Below are positions 14,578-23,050 of a stretch of DNA of 55,046 nt, piece by piece. Every line of letters begins with the position of its first letter. Position 1 is the stretch's first letter. The stretch covers positions 1 through 55,046 of the forward strand of contig BDTO01000065.1 in NCBI GenBank assembly GCA_002897855.1. The letters run 5' to 3'. The stretch is from a bacterium BMS3Bbin05 (GTDB lineage: Bacteria; Nitrospirota; Thermodesulfovibrionia; Thermodesulfovibrionales; BMS3Bbin05). A program made the position numbers and the translations under genes. Under the pieces are notes generated by a model, which was given only the letters and a program-made list of their open reading frames with translations, was not told the DNA's origin and made no database searches.

Positions 14578-15201
14578 TCAGCGGAAGTCCGAGGGATTCA
14601 ATCTTTTGATAAGGGGAATTTCATCCTTTGTCTGGTCGATAACCATATCTGCAATGGTCTTTTTATGGTTGGGCATGAAGACCATCTCTTTTCTAAGATC
14701 ACCTTCGATGAAGGCTATCTTCGTATAAAACGGGGTGCGGTCAATTTCATGTGAGATATTCTGTCCATGCATATCCTGAAACCTCAGGCATCCCTTCCAG
14801 TGCTGCACCCCCCCTTGCGGGGATTTCAACATGGCGGGCAGGCCATGTATTCTGCAAATAAGCGGTCTGTATTCATAAATACTACACAATCCATTAAAAT
14901 TCATCGGGCACATGATACTCAATCCCGTCATGTCGAACGGCCTCTTTGAGAGTTCCTTAACATAATCCTTTGCCCGGCTTATTATCTCCTTTTTCCTATC
15001 ATCATCTATCTCTCCAAATCCTTCGATCAGAAAGAGGTTTTCAATGAGTGTATGATGATAGAGGACGGTATCACAGCAATTATTCTCACACCCTTCACAT
15101 GAAAAGTTGTCATAAAGACCGGCAACCCTTTCATACTCGTTATCTATTTCCTTATAAACACCCGCCAGTCTGTTTAAATACGGCGAAATATCTATGTCCA
15201 T
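14578..15201 (-). CDS. YkgJ-family cysteine-cluster protein
   Basis: This 207-residue protein has the CxxCxxxCC cluster SCEGCENNCCDT near residue 35, then CPMNFNGLCSIYEYRPLICRIHGLP and WKGCLRF. Together these provide the eight or so cysteines of the YkgJ/Fe-S or zinc-binding family. Members are often linked to cofactor or tRNA/rRNA maturation, without a proven reaction. It starts 14 bp after the hisB stop on the same strand and is probably co-transcribed with it. Confidence 0.75.
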   Translation of the reverse strand: MDIDISPYLNRLAGVYKEIDNEYERVAGLYDNFSCEGCENNCCDTVLYHHTLIENLFLIEGFGEIDDDRKKEIISRAKDYVKELSKRPFDMTGLSIMCPMNFNGLCSIYEYRPLICRIHGLPAMLKSPQGGVQHWKGCLRFQDMHGQNISHEIDRTPFYTKIAFIEGDLRKEMVFMPNHKKTIADMVIDQTKDEIPLIKRLNPSDFR

Positions 15202-15215
15202 AATCTTCTCCCGTA

Positions 15216-15800
15216 TTACAATCTTCCTTTGGTAGAGGGGACACCTCTTCTTTTCTTGTCGATCCTGACGGCCGGGGACAGTGACCTGCCAAATGCCTTG
15301 AAGACCGCTTCGAATATATGGTGGAGATCCCTTCCGTGCCTGGTAATGATATGCAGGTTCATCATCGCATGATTGGCCAACGCCCTGAAGAAATCCTCAA
15401 ATAGAGAGACCTCGAGATCCCTGACAGAACCCCTGTGAGGCTTCACGCGATATACAAGAAAGGGCCTTCCGCTGAGATCAATAACCACTTCGGCGAGACT
15501 TTCATCCATGGGAATGAGCGCTGAACCGTACCTCCGTATCCCCGATTTTTCTCCAAGAGCTTTGTTAATTGCATCTCCCAGCGTAATACCGACATCTTCC
15601 ATCAGGTGATGGTAATCAACATCCGTATCACCTTTGGCGGTTACAGCAAGGTCGAAGAAGCCGTGCATGGCAAACAGCGACAGCATATGGTCGAGGAAGG
15701 GAATAGAGGTATTGACATTGTATTTACCGTCCCCATCAAGATTAAGATCGATCGATATGTCGGTTTCAGCAGTCTTCCTTTTAACCTTTACTTTTCTCAT
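15216..15800 (-). CDS. hisB: Imidazoleglycerol-phosphate dehydratase
   Basis: This 194-residue, monofunctional HisB performs step six of histidine synthesis. The manganese-binding histidine motifs are visible: FLDHMLSLFAMHGFFDL, DVDYHHLMEDVGITLG, and HAMMNLHIITRHGRDLHHIFEAVFKAF. It lacks the phosphatase domain of the enterobacterial fusion. It follows hisC on the same strand with a gap of about 140 bp, then leads into the cysteine-cluster gene. Other his genes (hisG here; hisA, F, H, I, D not seen) are elsewhere. Confidence 0.97.
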   Translation of the reverse strand: MRKVKVKRKTAETDISIDLNLDGDGKYNVNTSIPFLDHMLSLFAMHGFFDLAVTAKGDTDVDYHHLMEDVGITLGDAINKALGEKSGIRRYGSALIPMDESLAEVVIDLSGRPFLVYRVKPHRGSVRDLEVSLFEDFFRALANHAMMNLHIITRHGRDLHHIFEAVFKAFGRSLSPAVRIDKKRRGVPSTKGRL

Positions 15801-15942
15801 TATGGTCCTCCGTGATTATCACGACTTCCGGAATGAATCTATTTCTAATAGTATACCATACACGAAGAGAGCCGGTCAGGCACCGGCAATCTGTTATACA
15901 GTATGAACCTTAATATGTTCGAAACGGATATTCATGGAGGTT

Positions 15943-16980
15943 CTATACCCTCTTCAGTATCTTACTCAGCTCATTAACAAAAATCCTGTTCTCTTCAGGC
16001 CTTCCAACCGTAACCCTGAGACAACCCTTTACTGCATCGGACACGTTACGCACCAGCACCCCCCTCGCCAGCAGCATTTTATATACCTTCTCCGCATTAT
16101 TCACCCTGAACAATATAAAATTTGCATCTGTAGGAAACGGCTGTACACCCTCAAGCCTGTCCAGGCTGTCGAACAGCAGATGCCGCTCTTCCACAACTGC
16201 ATTTACAAAATCCTGAAACTTCCTTCTGTTCCCAAGGGCTTGCATGGCCACCGCCTGGGACAGGGAATTTACATTAAACGGAAGTCTTGCCTTGTTGACT
16301 TCATCTATGATATCTTTCTGTGCAACAATGAAACCGCTTCTTAATGCAGCAAGCCCGACCTTGCTGAGTGTCCGCATAACAACAAGTCGCGGGTATTCCT
16401 TAATCAGCTTTACAAAACTCTGCTGTGATGAAAATGGCTGGTACGCTTCATCCACGACGACTATCCCCTTGCCAGCCTTTATCAGCTTAATTATGGAATC
16501 CCGTTCAAAGCAGTTGCCTGTAGGATTATTTGGTGAACTCAGAAAAATAAGGCGCGGCTTCTTCTCCCTTATCTCTTTTACCATCCTCCCGGTATTCAGT
16601 TGAAATCCTTTGCCAAGCGGCACTCCTGCCGCTTCCTCATTCATAATACCGGCAATAATGCCGTACATGCTGAATGTAGGCCGCGGATACATCACCGGAC
16701 CGCCAAAAACAGCGACAAGATAATAGATAAGCTCATCCGACCCGTTACCGTGGAGAATGTTTGATTCCCTTACTCCCCACATCCCTGCAAGGGTTTTCCT
16801 CAGTTCTCCGGCCTCCGGGTCCGGGTAGCGGTTTGTCTCTATACCTTCTGCGGCTGCAAGCGCTTCTCCAAAACCGTAAGGGCTTTCGTTTGCATCGAGC
16901 TTGACCCTGCATTCTAATTCCGTTGCCTGATACGGTTTAATCATCCGGATGTTCTTTTTCACGAGACGCCTGATAATCAT
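15943..16980 (-). CDS. hisC: Histidinol-phosphate aminotransferase
   Basis: This 345-residue fold-type I PLP aminotransferase has CxLDANESPYGFGEAL-like opening residues, LSSPNNPTGNCF, VVVDEAYQPFS and the PLP lysine in RTLSKVGLAALRSGF. The final LRVTVGRPEENRIFV is typical of HisC. It converts imidazole-acetol phosphate to histidinol phosphate, the step after HisB. It is transcribed toward hisB. The first 17 residues (IIRRLVKKNIRMIKPYQ) fit the family start, so ATG 16980 is accepted. Confidence 0.95.
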   Translation of the reverse strand: MIIRRLVKKNIRMIKPYQATELECRVKLDANESPYGFGEALAAAEGIETNRYPDPEAGELRKTLAGMWGVRESNILHGNGSDELIYYLVAVFGGPVMYPRPTFSMYGIIAGIMNEEAAGVPLGKGFQLNTGRMVKEIREKKPRLIFLSSPNNPTGNCFERDSIIKLIKAGKGIVVVDEAYQPFSSQQSFVKLIKEYPRLVVMRTLSKVGLAALRSGFIVAQKDIIDEVNKARLPFNVNSLSQAVAMQALGNRRKFQDFVNAVVEERHLLFDSLDRLEGVQPFPTDANFILFRVNNAEKVYKMLLARGVLVRNVSDAVKGCLRVTVGRPEENRIFVNELSKILKRV

Positions 16981-17037
16981 TTCATGGATTCCTTAAAAGA
17001 AAAAATGCATTAAGAAAATATACTTATATCAAAAAGA

Positions 17038-17127
17038 ACATTAATCTTCCCAGTGGCTCCGCCACCGGTAATCTAATGCAAGGAATTTTTGCATTATTAT
17101 ATTCGCTCCCATCCGCTCGCTATCCAT
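17038..17127 (+). repeat. Dispersed repeat family 4, copy A
   Basis: The sequence ATTAATCTTCCCAGTGGCTC, then CACCGGTAATCTAATGCAAGG, then ATTATTATATTCGCTCCCATCCGCTCGCTATCCATT matches 21443-21560. The second copy carries a 28-bp palindromic insertion between the first two parts. A shorter third piece (ATACGCTCGTTATCCATTGATCTTCCCG) lies at 17312-17339. Confidence 0.65.
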
Positions 17128-17151
17128 TGAATTGGTAAAAACTCCCGATAC

Positions 17152-17272
17152 TTATCCCCTCTTTGGCAAAGAGGGGTTAGGGGAGATTTCTTTAATTACA
17201 ATTGATTCCATATCGCTCATGTTTTTCCCTGATTCAAATCCCACCTGCCCCCCTTTTCTAAAGGGGGGTAAA
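17152..17272. repeat. CCCC/GGGG hairpin repeats
   Basis: CCCCTCTTTGGCAAAGAGGGG (17157-17177) and CCCCCCTTTTCTAAAGGGGGG (17250-17270) are near-perfect hairpins of a type scattered through the window (also within MITE family 2, 22890-22976, 38277-38334, 46369-46420 and around 51890). Together with repeat family 4 they fill the 509-bp gap between hisC and the flavoprotein gene, in which no gene is seen. Confidence 0.6.
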
Positions 17273-17489
17273 AAAAGAGGTTCTTCTCCGTGATAAACCC
17301 ACGGGGTATACGCTCGTTATCCATTGATCTTCCCGATAATGACGACAAAATACGCCGCTTTCAAGTTTAGCACAACATGTAATTATACCCGATTATATCC
17401 AAAATGCCATAAATATATTTGAACATTATGCACTCTCTCTGATATTATTTTATTCAGAATCATTTTATCAATATTCTACCGGAGGAATC

Positions 17490-18443
17490 ATGACAGAAGA
17501 TATAATTTATGATGTGGTAATAATCGGTGGGGGGCCGGCGGGGCTGTCGGCAGCCCAATATGCAGCAAGAGCAAATTTAAAAACTATTGTACTGGATAAA
17601 TCCTCTACAGCCGGGGCACTTGCTTTCACAGGCAAGATAGAAAACTACCCTGGACTCCCTGAGCCCGTTTCGGGCAAAGAACTGCTGGAGACTTTCAGAA
17701 CCCAGGCAATAAGCTTTGGTGCTGAATATGTAGAAGCCCAGGTAGCCGGGGTCAATCTGAATTCAGAGATAAAGGAAATATTTACTATCGACAAGATATA
17801 TAAGTCCAAATCCATTATCATCGCAACCGGCTCCATGGGGAGGAAACCCGGGATCCCGGGGGAAAAGGAGTTCCTGGGCCGGGGGGTCAGTTACTGTGCC
17901 ATTTGTGATGCCGCCTTTTATAAGGGCAAAACGGTCTGTGTCATAGGGGACTCCGAAGAGGCGGTAAAGGAGGCCGGAGTGCTGACACGGTTTGCTGAAA
18001 CTGTCTACCTCATTGCTCCTTCAAAGGAATTGAAGGTCCCTGACGATTATCCCGTGCTTGCGAAAAAAAACCTGTCGGTGATCAAAAAGCATAAGGTTAC
18101 AAAGATAACGGGCACTGATGTTGTCGAAAAGATCATATTACGCGATATTGAAAAGGATGAAGAAAAAGAGATGGCGATAGACGGTGTATTTGTCTATCTG
18201 CACGGAAACAAACCTATAGTTGATTTCCTGAATTTTACCATTGACATCAGCGACGATAAATGCATTATTACCAACAAAATGATGGAAACTAATATCCCCG
18301 GTGTCTTTGCCGCAGGTGATGTTACATGTGTTGAGGTAAGGCAGGTCGTTATTGCCGCTTCAAACGGATGCATTGCGGCACTGTCCGCAGAAAAATATAT
18401 CCATAAAAGAAAACGGAGAAAGTACGACTGGGCAAAATCCTAA
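17490..18443 (+). CDS. Thioredoxin-reductase-like flavoprotein
   Basis: The protein has 317 residues. FAD site: IIGGGPAGLSAAQYAARANL (11-30) and the closing VFAAGDVTCVEVRQVVIAAS. Redox pair: SYCAICDAAF with Cys136 and Cys139. The second nucleotide-binding region differs from NADPH-dependent TrxR: GDSEEAVKEA (153-162) replaces GGGNSAxEEA, and LIAPSKELKV replaces the HRRxxxR motif that grips the NADPH phosphate. Electrons may come from NADH, ferredoxin or another donor, and the partner may not be classical thioredoxin. The ribosome binding site is GGAGGA. It converges on and overlaps the lapAB stop by 4 bp. Confidence 0.8.
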   Translation: MTEDIIYDVVIIGGGPAGLSAAQYAARANLKTIVLDKSSTAGALAFTGKIENYPGLPEPVSGKELLETFRTQAISFGAEYVEAQVAGVNLNSEIKEIFTIDKIYKSKSIIIATGSMGRKPGIPGEKEFLGRGVSYCAICDAAFYKGKTVCVIGDSEEAVKEAGVLTRFAETVYLIAPSKELKVPDDYPVLAKKNLSVIKKHKVTKITGTDVVEKIILRDIEKDEEKEMAIDGVFVYLHGNKPIVDFLNFTIDISDDKCIITNKMMETNIPGVFAAGDVTCVEVRQVVIAASNGCIAALSAEKYIHKRKRRKYDWAKS

Positions 18444-19759
18444 TCTTTTCTGAATTTGCAACTTGCAAATATATCAAACCTGAAGGTGTCCCATTCCTTG
18501 CACGAGGGGCATCTGCCTGACCAGTCAACAGAGAAAAAACCGCAGTTCGAACAACAGTACGGCATCCTGAAAGCCGTTTTCATGTCTACAGCCTTCCTGA
18601 ATTCTTCTGCAGCCTTTTCCGGCTGCTTCCGTTTCAGGTAGATGTTCCCCATTATTTTAGCTATTTCCGGATAGATTGCCGCAGAATCCACATCCTCAAG
18701 AATCTCAATTGCATCATCCAGCATTTCAAGGCGGTGATAAAGCTTTCCGAGAAAGAGCTTCAGTGTATTATTGGAAGGCTCATCGGCCAGGCTGTTCTTA
18801 TAGATGCGTATCAATCTTGACGGCTCCCCTGTCGCGATCAGCAGGTCCTCAAGTCTGGCCAGCACGATAAGGGAAAGGGTCTGGCCATAAATATTCTCGA
18901 GATAATTTATTGCGTCTTCGGTATTTTCTTCCCTGTACATCACCTCGGCCAGGCCAAGATGTGCAGGGACGAAGTTGCCGTCAAGTTTCAAGACAGCCCT
19001 GAACGCCTTCTGTGCCTTTTCAAGTTCTCCGCTCTCCAGACTGTGCCGGCCGTACTCGTATTGATATCCGACAAGTCTCTTTTGTTCCTGTTCTTTTTCA
19101 TTTTCGGTCTGTTTTTTCTTTATTATCTTTTTCTGAAGATACACAAGGTCATCCCATCTGTCCATGCTGTCAAGCAGATTCCTTTTCGTATTCAGCGCCC
19201 TCATATTGCCCTCATTGTCATCAAGAATCTCATCCACATAAGCAAGCGCATCAGCATACTCACCAGCGGCTGTCTTAACTTTTACAAGAGCGAACAGCGT
19301 TGCAATCCTGTCAGGGTCTATAGAATCAGCACGGCTGTAATATTCATAGGCAGCCTTGTAATCGCCGCGGCTATATGCAATGTCCCCCAGTTTAAGAATA
19401 GCCTTAATGTAGTCCGGGTCTTCATTTAATACCTGTTCGAGAATTACCCTGGAATCATCCATTTCTTCAGCAAAATAGGCATCCAGTGCCTTTTCATACA
19501 AGTTTTTTATTTTATCTTCTTTTTTTGCCTTCTTCTGCATCCGGACTGTAAATATGAATCTCCTTGTATCCCGCACTACAAATACAAACAACATCAACAA
19601 TGCCCCGATGGCAGATGATATGAGAACAAGAGCAACTTTCGGTATCTCATAAGCGTGCCCCTGTGCAACTATAATTGCCACCTGGTCCCTGTTGAGCAGG
19701 GCAAAATAGCCTAAAGCGCCGATAAAAACAATGAACAGAAACGTCAAGAATTTACCCAT
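18440..19759 (-). CDS. lapB: LapA-LapB-like fusion: membrane anchor, TPR array, rubredoxin-like metal domain
   Basis: The protein has 439 residues. Residues 1-70 contain two membrane helices with the LapA (DUF1049) pattern (FLTFLFIVFIGALGYFALLN, then AQGHAYEIPKVALVL). Residues 80-400 are tetratricopeptide repeats, and the end carries CCSNCGFFSVDWSGRCPSCKEW, the CxxC/CxxC metal-binding domain of LapB (YciM). LapB controls LpxC turnover by FtsH and links LPS synthesis to export in enterobacteria, where LapA is a separate neighbouring protein. Here the two appear fused. It overlaps the rlmH stop by one base, so it is the last gene of the nadD operon. Confidence 0.8.
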   Translation of the reverse strand: MGKFLTFLFIVFIGALGYFALLNRDQVAIIVAQGHAYEIPKVALVLISSAIGALLMLFVFVVRDTRRFIFTVRMQKKAKKEDKIKNLYEKALDAYFAEEMDDSRVILEQVLNEDPDYIKAILKLGDIAYSRGDYKAAYEYYSRADSIDPDRIATLFALVKVKTAAGEYADALAYVDEILDDNEGNMRALNTKRNLLDSMDRWDDLVYLQKKIIKKKQTENEKEQEQKRLVGYQYEYGRHSLESGELEKAQKAFRAVLKLDGNFVPAHLGLAEVMYREENTEDAINYLENIYGQTLSLIVLARLEDLLIATGEPSRLIRIYKNSLADEPSNNTLKLFLGKLYHRLEMLDDAIEILEDVDSAAIYPEIAKIMGNIYLKRKQPEKAAEEFRKAVDMKTAFRMPYCCSNCGFFSVDWSGRCPSCKEWDTFRFDIFASCKFRKD

Positions 19760-20196
19760 TAGTGATGATAACCTCTCCTGTTTATAATTGTAAATGCCCT
19801 GTATATCTGCTCAAGCAAGATCAACCTCGCCATATCATGCGTGAATGTCAGTCTTGACAGAGAAAGCACATCCGACGCATTTTCGGTCACTTCTTCACTT
19901 ACACCATAAGCCCCCCCTATAACAAAATCTCTGTCTCCCGATTTCAAGAGGTAATCCGAGAGCTGGATTGACGTCATTTCTCTTCCTCCTTCATCAAGAA
20001 GCACATAACCGGAAGAAGCATTAATAATTTTCTCTCCATCCTTTCTGAGTGACCTGATTATATCTTTTCCTTTCGATTCCTTTATCTCAATAATTTCCAA
20101 TTTGCAGAATGGTGATAAGAGGTTCAGATATTTACTGATTCCTTCCTTTACAAAATGCTCTTTACACTTACCCGCCCATATAATCCTTATTTTCAT
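19759..20196 (-). CDS. rlmH: 23S rRNA pseudouridine-1915 N3-methyltransferase
   Basis: This 145-residue SPOUT methyltransferase has VLLDEGGREMTSIQLSDYL, the SAM-binding knot FVIGGAYGVSEEV and the C-terminal SRLTFTHDMARLILLEQIYRAFTIINRRGYHH pattern, including the conserved final YHH. It modifies helix 69 of 23S rRNA on assembled ribosomes. It shares single-base overlaps with rsfS upstream and lapAB downstream, so the genes are tightly coupled. Confidence 0.97.
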   Translation of the reverse strand: MKIRIIWAGKCKEHFVKEGISKYLNLLSPFCKLEIIEIKESKGKDIIRSLRKDGEKIINASSGYVLLDEGGREMTSIQLSDYLLKSGDRDFVIGGAYGVSEEVTENASDVLSLSRLTFTHDMARLILLEQIYRAFTIINRRGYHH

Positions 20197-20543
20197 TAAA
20201 CTTTTATTATGGGCGCATCAAGCCAGAGTTTTTCAAGATCATAATAATATCGCGTCTCACTTTCAAAGACATGAACAATCACATCACCATAATCAATGAG
20301 AACCCAGTTCTTATAATTTGCCCCCTCTATAGAACGGGGCGTTTCCCCGGCTTTTGAAAGCCTTTCTTCGATATAGTCAACTATCGCTCCGACCTGTGTC
20401 CGGCTTTCACCGGAACATATGACAAAATAATCTGCAACAACTGTAAGATCTTTAATTTTAAGAATTACAGGTTCAGAAGCCTTTTTATCCTGCGCCGCCT
20501 TAACAGCAAGACGTGCCTTCTCAATACTATCTAAGATTACCAC
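20196..20543 (-). CDS. rsfS: Ribosomal silencing factor
   Basis: This 115-residue protein shows the RsfS (Iojap) signature: VADYFVICSGESRTQVGAIVDYI and NWVLIDYGDVIVHVFESETRYYYDLEKLW. RsfS binds ribosomal protein uL14 and blocks subunit joining in starvation. The order nadD-rsfS-rlmH is widely conserved in bacteria and supports the call. It is followed by rlmH with a one-base overlap. Confidence 0.96.
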   Translation of the reverse strand: MVILDSIEKARLAVKAAQDKKASEPVILKIKDLTVVADYFVICSGESRTQVGAIVDYIEERLSKAGETPRSIEGANYKNWVLIDYGDVIVHVFESETRYYYDLEKLWLDAPIIKV

Positions 20544-20611
20544 TCCTTTCCGGCAAAAAACCGGGAACGCCGATAACGAATTTGAGCTAAATACCGGATT
20601 GTCTCATGATT

Positions 20612-21271
20612 TCAATGATACAACTTATTAGAAATTATATAAGATTCTACTCTTTGAGGCAACAGATATTTTACACTCCTGCCTTTTTTTATCAGAGTCC
20701 TTATATTTGTCGCTGATATATCAAGCAAGGTAGTCTTAAGGAAGATAACCTTCTTTTTAAAACCTGATACGACAGATATTTTTATTCTTTGTTTCATCGC
20801 CGCAAGCCTCTCCTGCTGATTTGAATCCAGAAACGGGCTCTGTTTTAACTGCGCAATATCAAACGGGGGTCTCAGCATTACAACTAAATCAACCAATGCA
20901 AAAAGCCTGTCCGGCTTATACCAGCCCGGAAGATCAAGAAAGGTATCCGCTCCCATGATAAAATAAAGCCTGCAACCATGCAATTTTCTGTTCAATTCTT
21001 CAATAGTATGGGCGGTAAAGGATTTACCGGGTATTCCGGATTCGATATCGGAAACACCGAATGAAGGATTATCACGGATTGCTATTTTAACCATATTCAG
21101 CCGATGTCTGAATGAGGCCAGCCCCCGCTTTGGAAAAGGGGGATTGAATGAAGGGACAAAGAGGATTTCATCCATACCGAGGATTTCCATCACCTCCTCG
21201 GCACTCCTCAGGTGCCCGACATGAATGGGATTGAATGTTCCGCCGTATAATCCTATTTTTTTTAAGGCCAT
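20612..21271 (-). CDS. nadD: Nicotinate-nucleotide adenylyltransferase
   Basis: This 219-residue enzyme forms nicotinate adenine dinucleotide. Nucleotide-binding motifs: LYGGTFNPIHVGHLRSAEEV (8-27) with the HxGH signature, and SATNIRTLIKKG near the end. Oddity: where most NadD have a PPHK loop, this one reads NPPFPKRGLASF. The DNA there (21121-21145) is one of the C-run/G-run hairpins that occur between genes all over this window, so a repeat fragment may be embedded in the coding frame. The conserved loop histidine is then replaced by Phe. It heads the rsfS-rlmH-lapAB operon. Confidence 0.93.
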   Translation of the reverse strand: MALKKIGLYGGTFNPIHVGHLRSAEEVMEILGMDEILFVPSFNPPFPKRGLASFRHRLNMVKIAIRDNPSFGVSDIESGIPGKSFTAHTIEELNRKLHGCRLYFIMGADTFLDLPGWYKPDRLFALVDLVVMLRPPFDIAQLKQSPFLDSNQQERLAAMKQRIKISVVSGFKKKVIFLKTTLLDISATNIRTLIKKGRSVKYLLPQRVESYIISNKLYH

Positions 21272-21442
21272 ATACTCACACTATATCCCCCTTATGTATC
21301 CCGGAATCCGGGGAACGCAAACGTTGTGCATATAATATATTTTAATTTATATTCTAACATCTTGTTAATACCAATGCTGATCTCCTTTTTGAACTTTTTC
21401 GTTTCTTTTATATCAGACCTGTCTCAACCGGGTCAAGAATGA

Positions 21443-21560
21443 TATTGATCTTCCCTGCGGCTCCGCCTGTCTGCGTGCGGCACGCACAGGCAGGCCGCCG
21501 GTAATCTAATGCAGGGAAGATTTTATTATTATATTCGCTCACATCCGCTCGCTATCCATT
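21443..21560 (+). repeat. Dispersed repeat family 4, copy B, with palindromic insertion
   Basis: Matches 17038-17127 but carries an extra module between GGCTCCGCC and GCCGGTAATC: CTGTCTGCGTGCGGCACGCA and its closing arm CAGGCAGG (21467-21494). The extra module is palindromic and resembles those at 8678-8698 and 54320-54345, so a hairpin seems to have moved into an existing repeat. The rest of the 362-bp gap between nadD and hisG holds no gene. Confidence 0.65.
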
Positions 21561-21563
21561 TAT

Positions 21564-21593
21564 TTGGGTTAATTTGTTCTGTTTTTGTATAAT
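21564..21593 (+). promoter_or_regulatory. Possible hisG promoter
   Basis: TTGGGT (21564-21569), an 18-bp spacer and TATAAT (21588-21593), 40 bases before the hisG start and directly after repeat family 4. The -35 matches only partly. No his leader peptide or T-box is evident in the short leader. Confidence 0.45.
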
Positions 21594-21633
21594 ACGATGG
21601 TTAAAATTATTATATTAACAAGGAGCTTAACTG

Positions 21634-22512
21634 ATGAATAAAAAAGTGTTAAATCTCGGCCTGCCCAAGGGAAGCCTGCAGGAGTCGACACTCAACCTCA
21701 TGAAGAAAGCCGGGTACAAGGTTTCCGTCTCGTCCCGTTCTTATTATCCTTCCATAAATGACCCCGAGATTAGACCCATGTTGATAAGGGCCCAGGAAAT
21801 GGCAAGATACGTGGAGGACGGCATACTGGATTGCGGCCTGACCGGCTATGACTGGATATTGGAGCAGAACGCCGATGTCAAAACAATAGCAGAGCTGAAA
21901 TATGCCAAGAGCGGTCTGAGGCCTGTGAGATGGGTCGTAGCAGTCCCGAACGAATCAGCTATTAAGAAGCTTAATGACCTCAAAGGCAAAAGGATAGCAA
22001 CTGAACTTGTAGGTTTCACCAAAAGATTCCTCAAATCGCAGGGTATCAAGGCAGAGGTGGATTTTTCATGGGGCGCAACCGAAGTCAAGCCGCCTTATCT
22101 TGCAGACGCAATTGTCGAACTCACTGAAACCGGCACATCTCTCAGAGAAAACAACCTCAGGATAGTCGAGACAATACTGGAATCATCCACCAGATTTATA
22201 GCCAATAAAACATCCTGGAAAAACCGGTGGAAAAAACAGAAAATCGAGAACATGGTTATGCTTCTTAAGGGCGCGCTTGAAGCAGAAGAAAGGGTCGGGC
22301 TGAAAATGAATATCCCCGAATCCGGTCTCAAAAAAAGTATCAGTTTACTTCCGTCCATGCACTCGCCGACGATTTCAGAGCTTACAGAAAAAGGCTGGTA
22401 TGATATTGATGTCATAATAGAAGAAAGACTTGTAAGGGAGCTTATACCCAGACTAAAAAAAGCAGGGGCAACCGGTATTGTGGAATATCCTCTGAATAAA
22501 GTAATCCCCTGA
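21634..22512 (+). CDS. hisG: ATP phosphoribosyltransferase, long form
   Basis: This 292-residue enzyme performs the first step of histidine synthesis. The catalytic part has LPKGSLQESTLNLMKKAG, DCGLTGYDWILE, KRIATELVGFTKRFL and AIVELTETGTSLRENNL. Residues about 215-290 form the regulatory ACT-like HisG_C domain (IPESGLKKSISLLPSMHSPT), which binds histidine in long-form enzymes. It therefore does not need HisZ. The start is supported by AAGGAG nine bases upstream. It is transcribed alone here; hisB and hisC lie 5 kb away on the other strand. Confidence 0.97.
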   Translation: MNKKVLNLGLPKGSLQESTLNLMKKAGYKVSVSSRSYYPSINDPEIRPMLIRAQEMARYVEDGILDCGLTGYDWILEQNADVKTIAELKYAKSGLRPVRWVVAVPNESAIKKLNDLKGKRIATELVGFTKRFLKSQGIKAEVDFSWGATEVKPPYLADAIVELTETGTSLRENNLRIVETILESSTRFIANKTSWKNRWKKQKIENMVMLLKGALEAEERVGLKMNIPESGLKKSISLLPSMHSPTISELTEKGWYDIDVIIEERLVRELIPRLKKAGATGIVEYPLNKVIP

Positions 22513-22669
22513 CAGGGCTGAGTCCGGATGCATGTCTTCGGCTTTTCAGCCGTTATCATAACCCTTATTGCCGGTGCGCCTCATAGCGACCAGCGCTGTC
22601 GCACAGACAAGAGATGTCGTATGCAAAAAGGGATTGACGATCTGAAAAATCTCCGGACATATCATTACT

Positions 22670-22815
22670 TAGAGTCTGTGTATAAATTGTTGTTTTTTAT
22701 TCCTGTCATGCCCCGAAAGCGTTCGGGACATCCGGAACTTGTTGAAAAGAATAGATTCCGGCTTAAAGACTGCCGGAATGACGGATAGAGAAACCGACTT
22801 TATACACAGACTCTA
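22670..22815 (+). mobile_element. MITE family 1, copy 2
   Basis: TAGAGTCTGTGTATAAATTG at the left end and CTTTATACACAGACTCTA at the right end enclose the same two hairpins as copy 1, in the same orientation. It is intact and nearly symmetrical, with TA at both ends. Confidence 0.85.
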
Positions 22816-22889
22816 CTTTAGTGCTCTTGTTCGTAAGTTCGGTGACGCATTTTAATGCTAAGAAATTTAGAATATCGTAACAGCGCAGT

Positions 22890-22976
22890 CTCCCCCTTTG
22901 GAAAAGGGGGATGAAGGGGGATTTTATAATTAAACCTTTTCCAAATCCCCCCTGCCCCCCTTTGCTAAAGGGGGGA
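22890..22976. repeat. Paired CCCC/GGGG hairpins
   Basis: TCCCCCTTTGGAAAAGGGGG (22891-22910) followed by an extra GGGGG run, and AATCCCCCCTGCCCCCCTTT with the closing GCTAAAGGGGGG (22944-22975). Conceptual translation gives the NPPFSKGGQGGF-like peptides that commonly arise from this repeat and should not be read as a gene. With MITE copy 2 it fills the 538-bp gap between hisG and the large membrane protein. Confidence 0.65.
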
Positions 22977-23050
22977 TTAAACAATTGCTGAAGAGAATAA
23001 TACGCAATCATATTTATAAATAGTGTACTCAGCTATATAACAAATGCCAT

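Noticed and set aside
21272-21633. Possible his leader or T-box upstream of hisG
   Set aside because: No histidine-rich leader peptide, no T-box AGGGTGGNACCGCG-like string; the gap is explained by repeat family 4 and a plain promoter.
22763-23011. ORF of 82 codons with NPPFSKGGQGGF-type translation
   Set aside because: Product of the CCCC/GGGG hairpin repeats; this peptide arises from non-coding repeats in many genomes.
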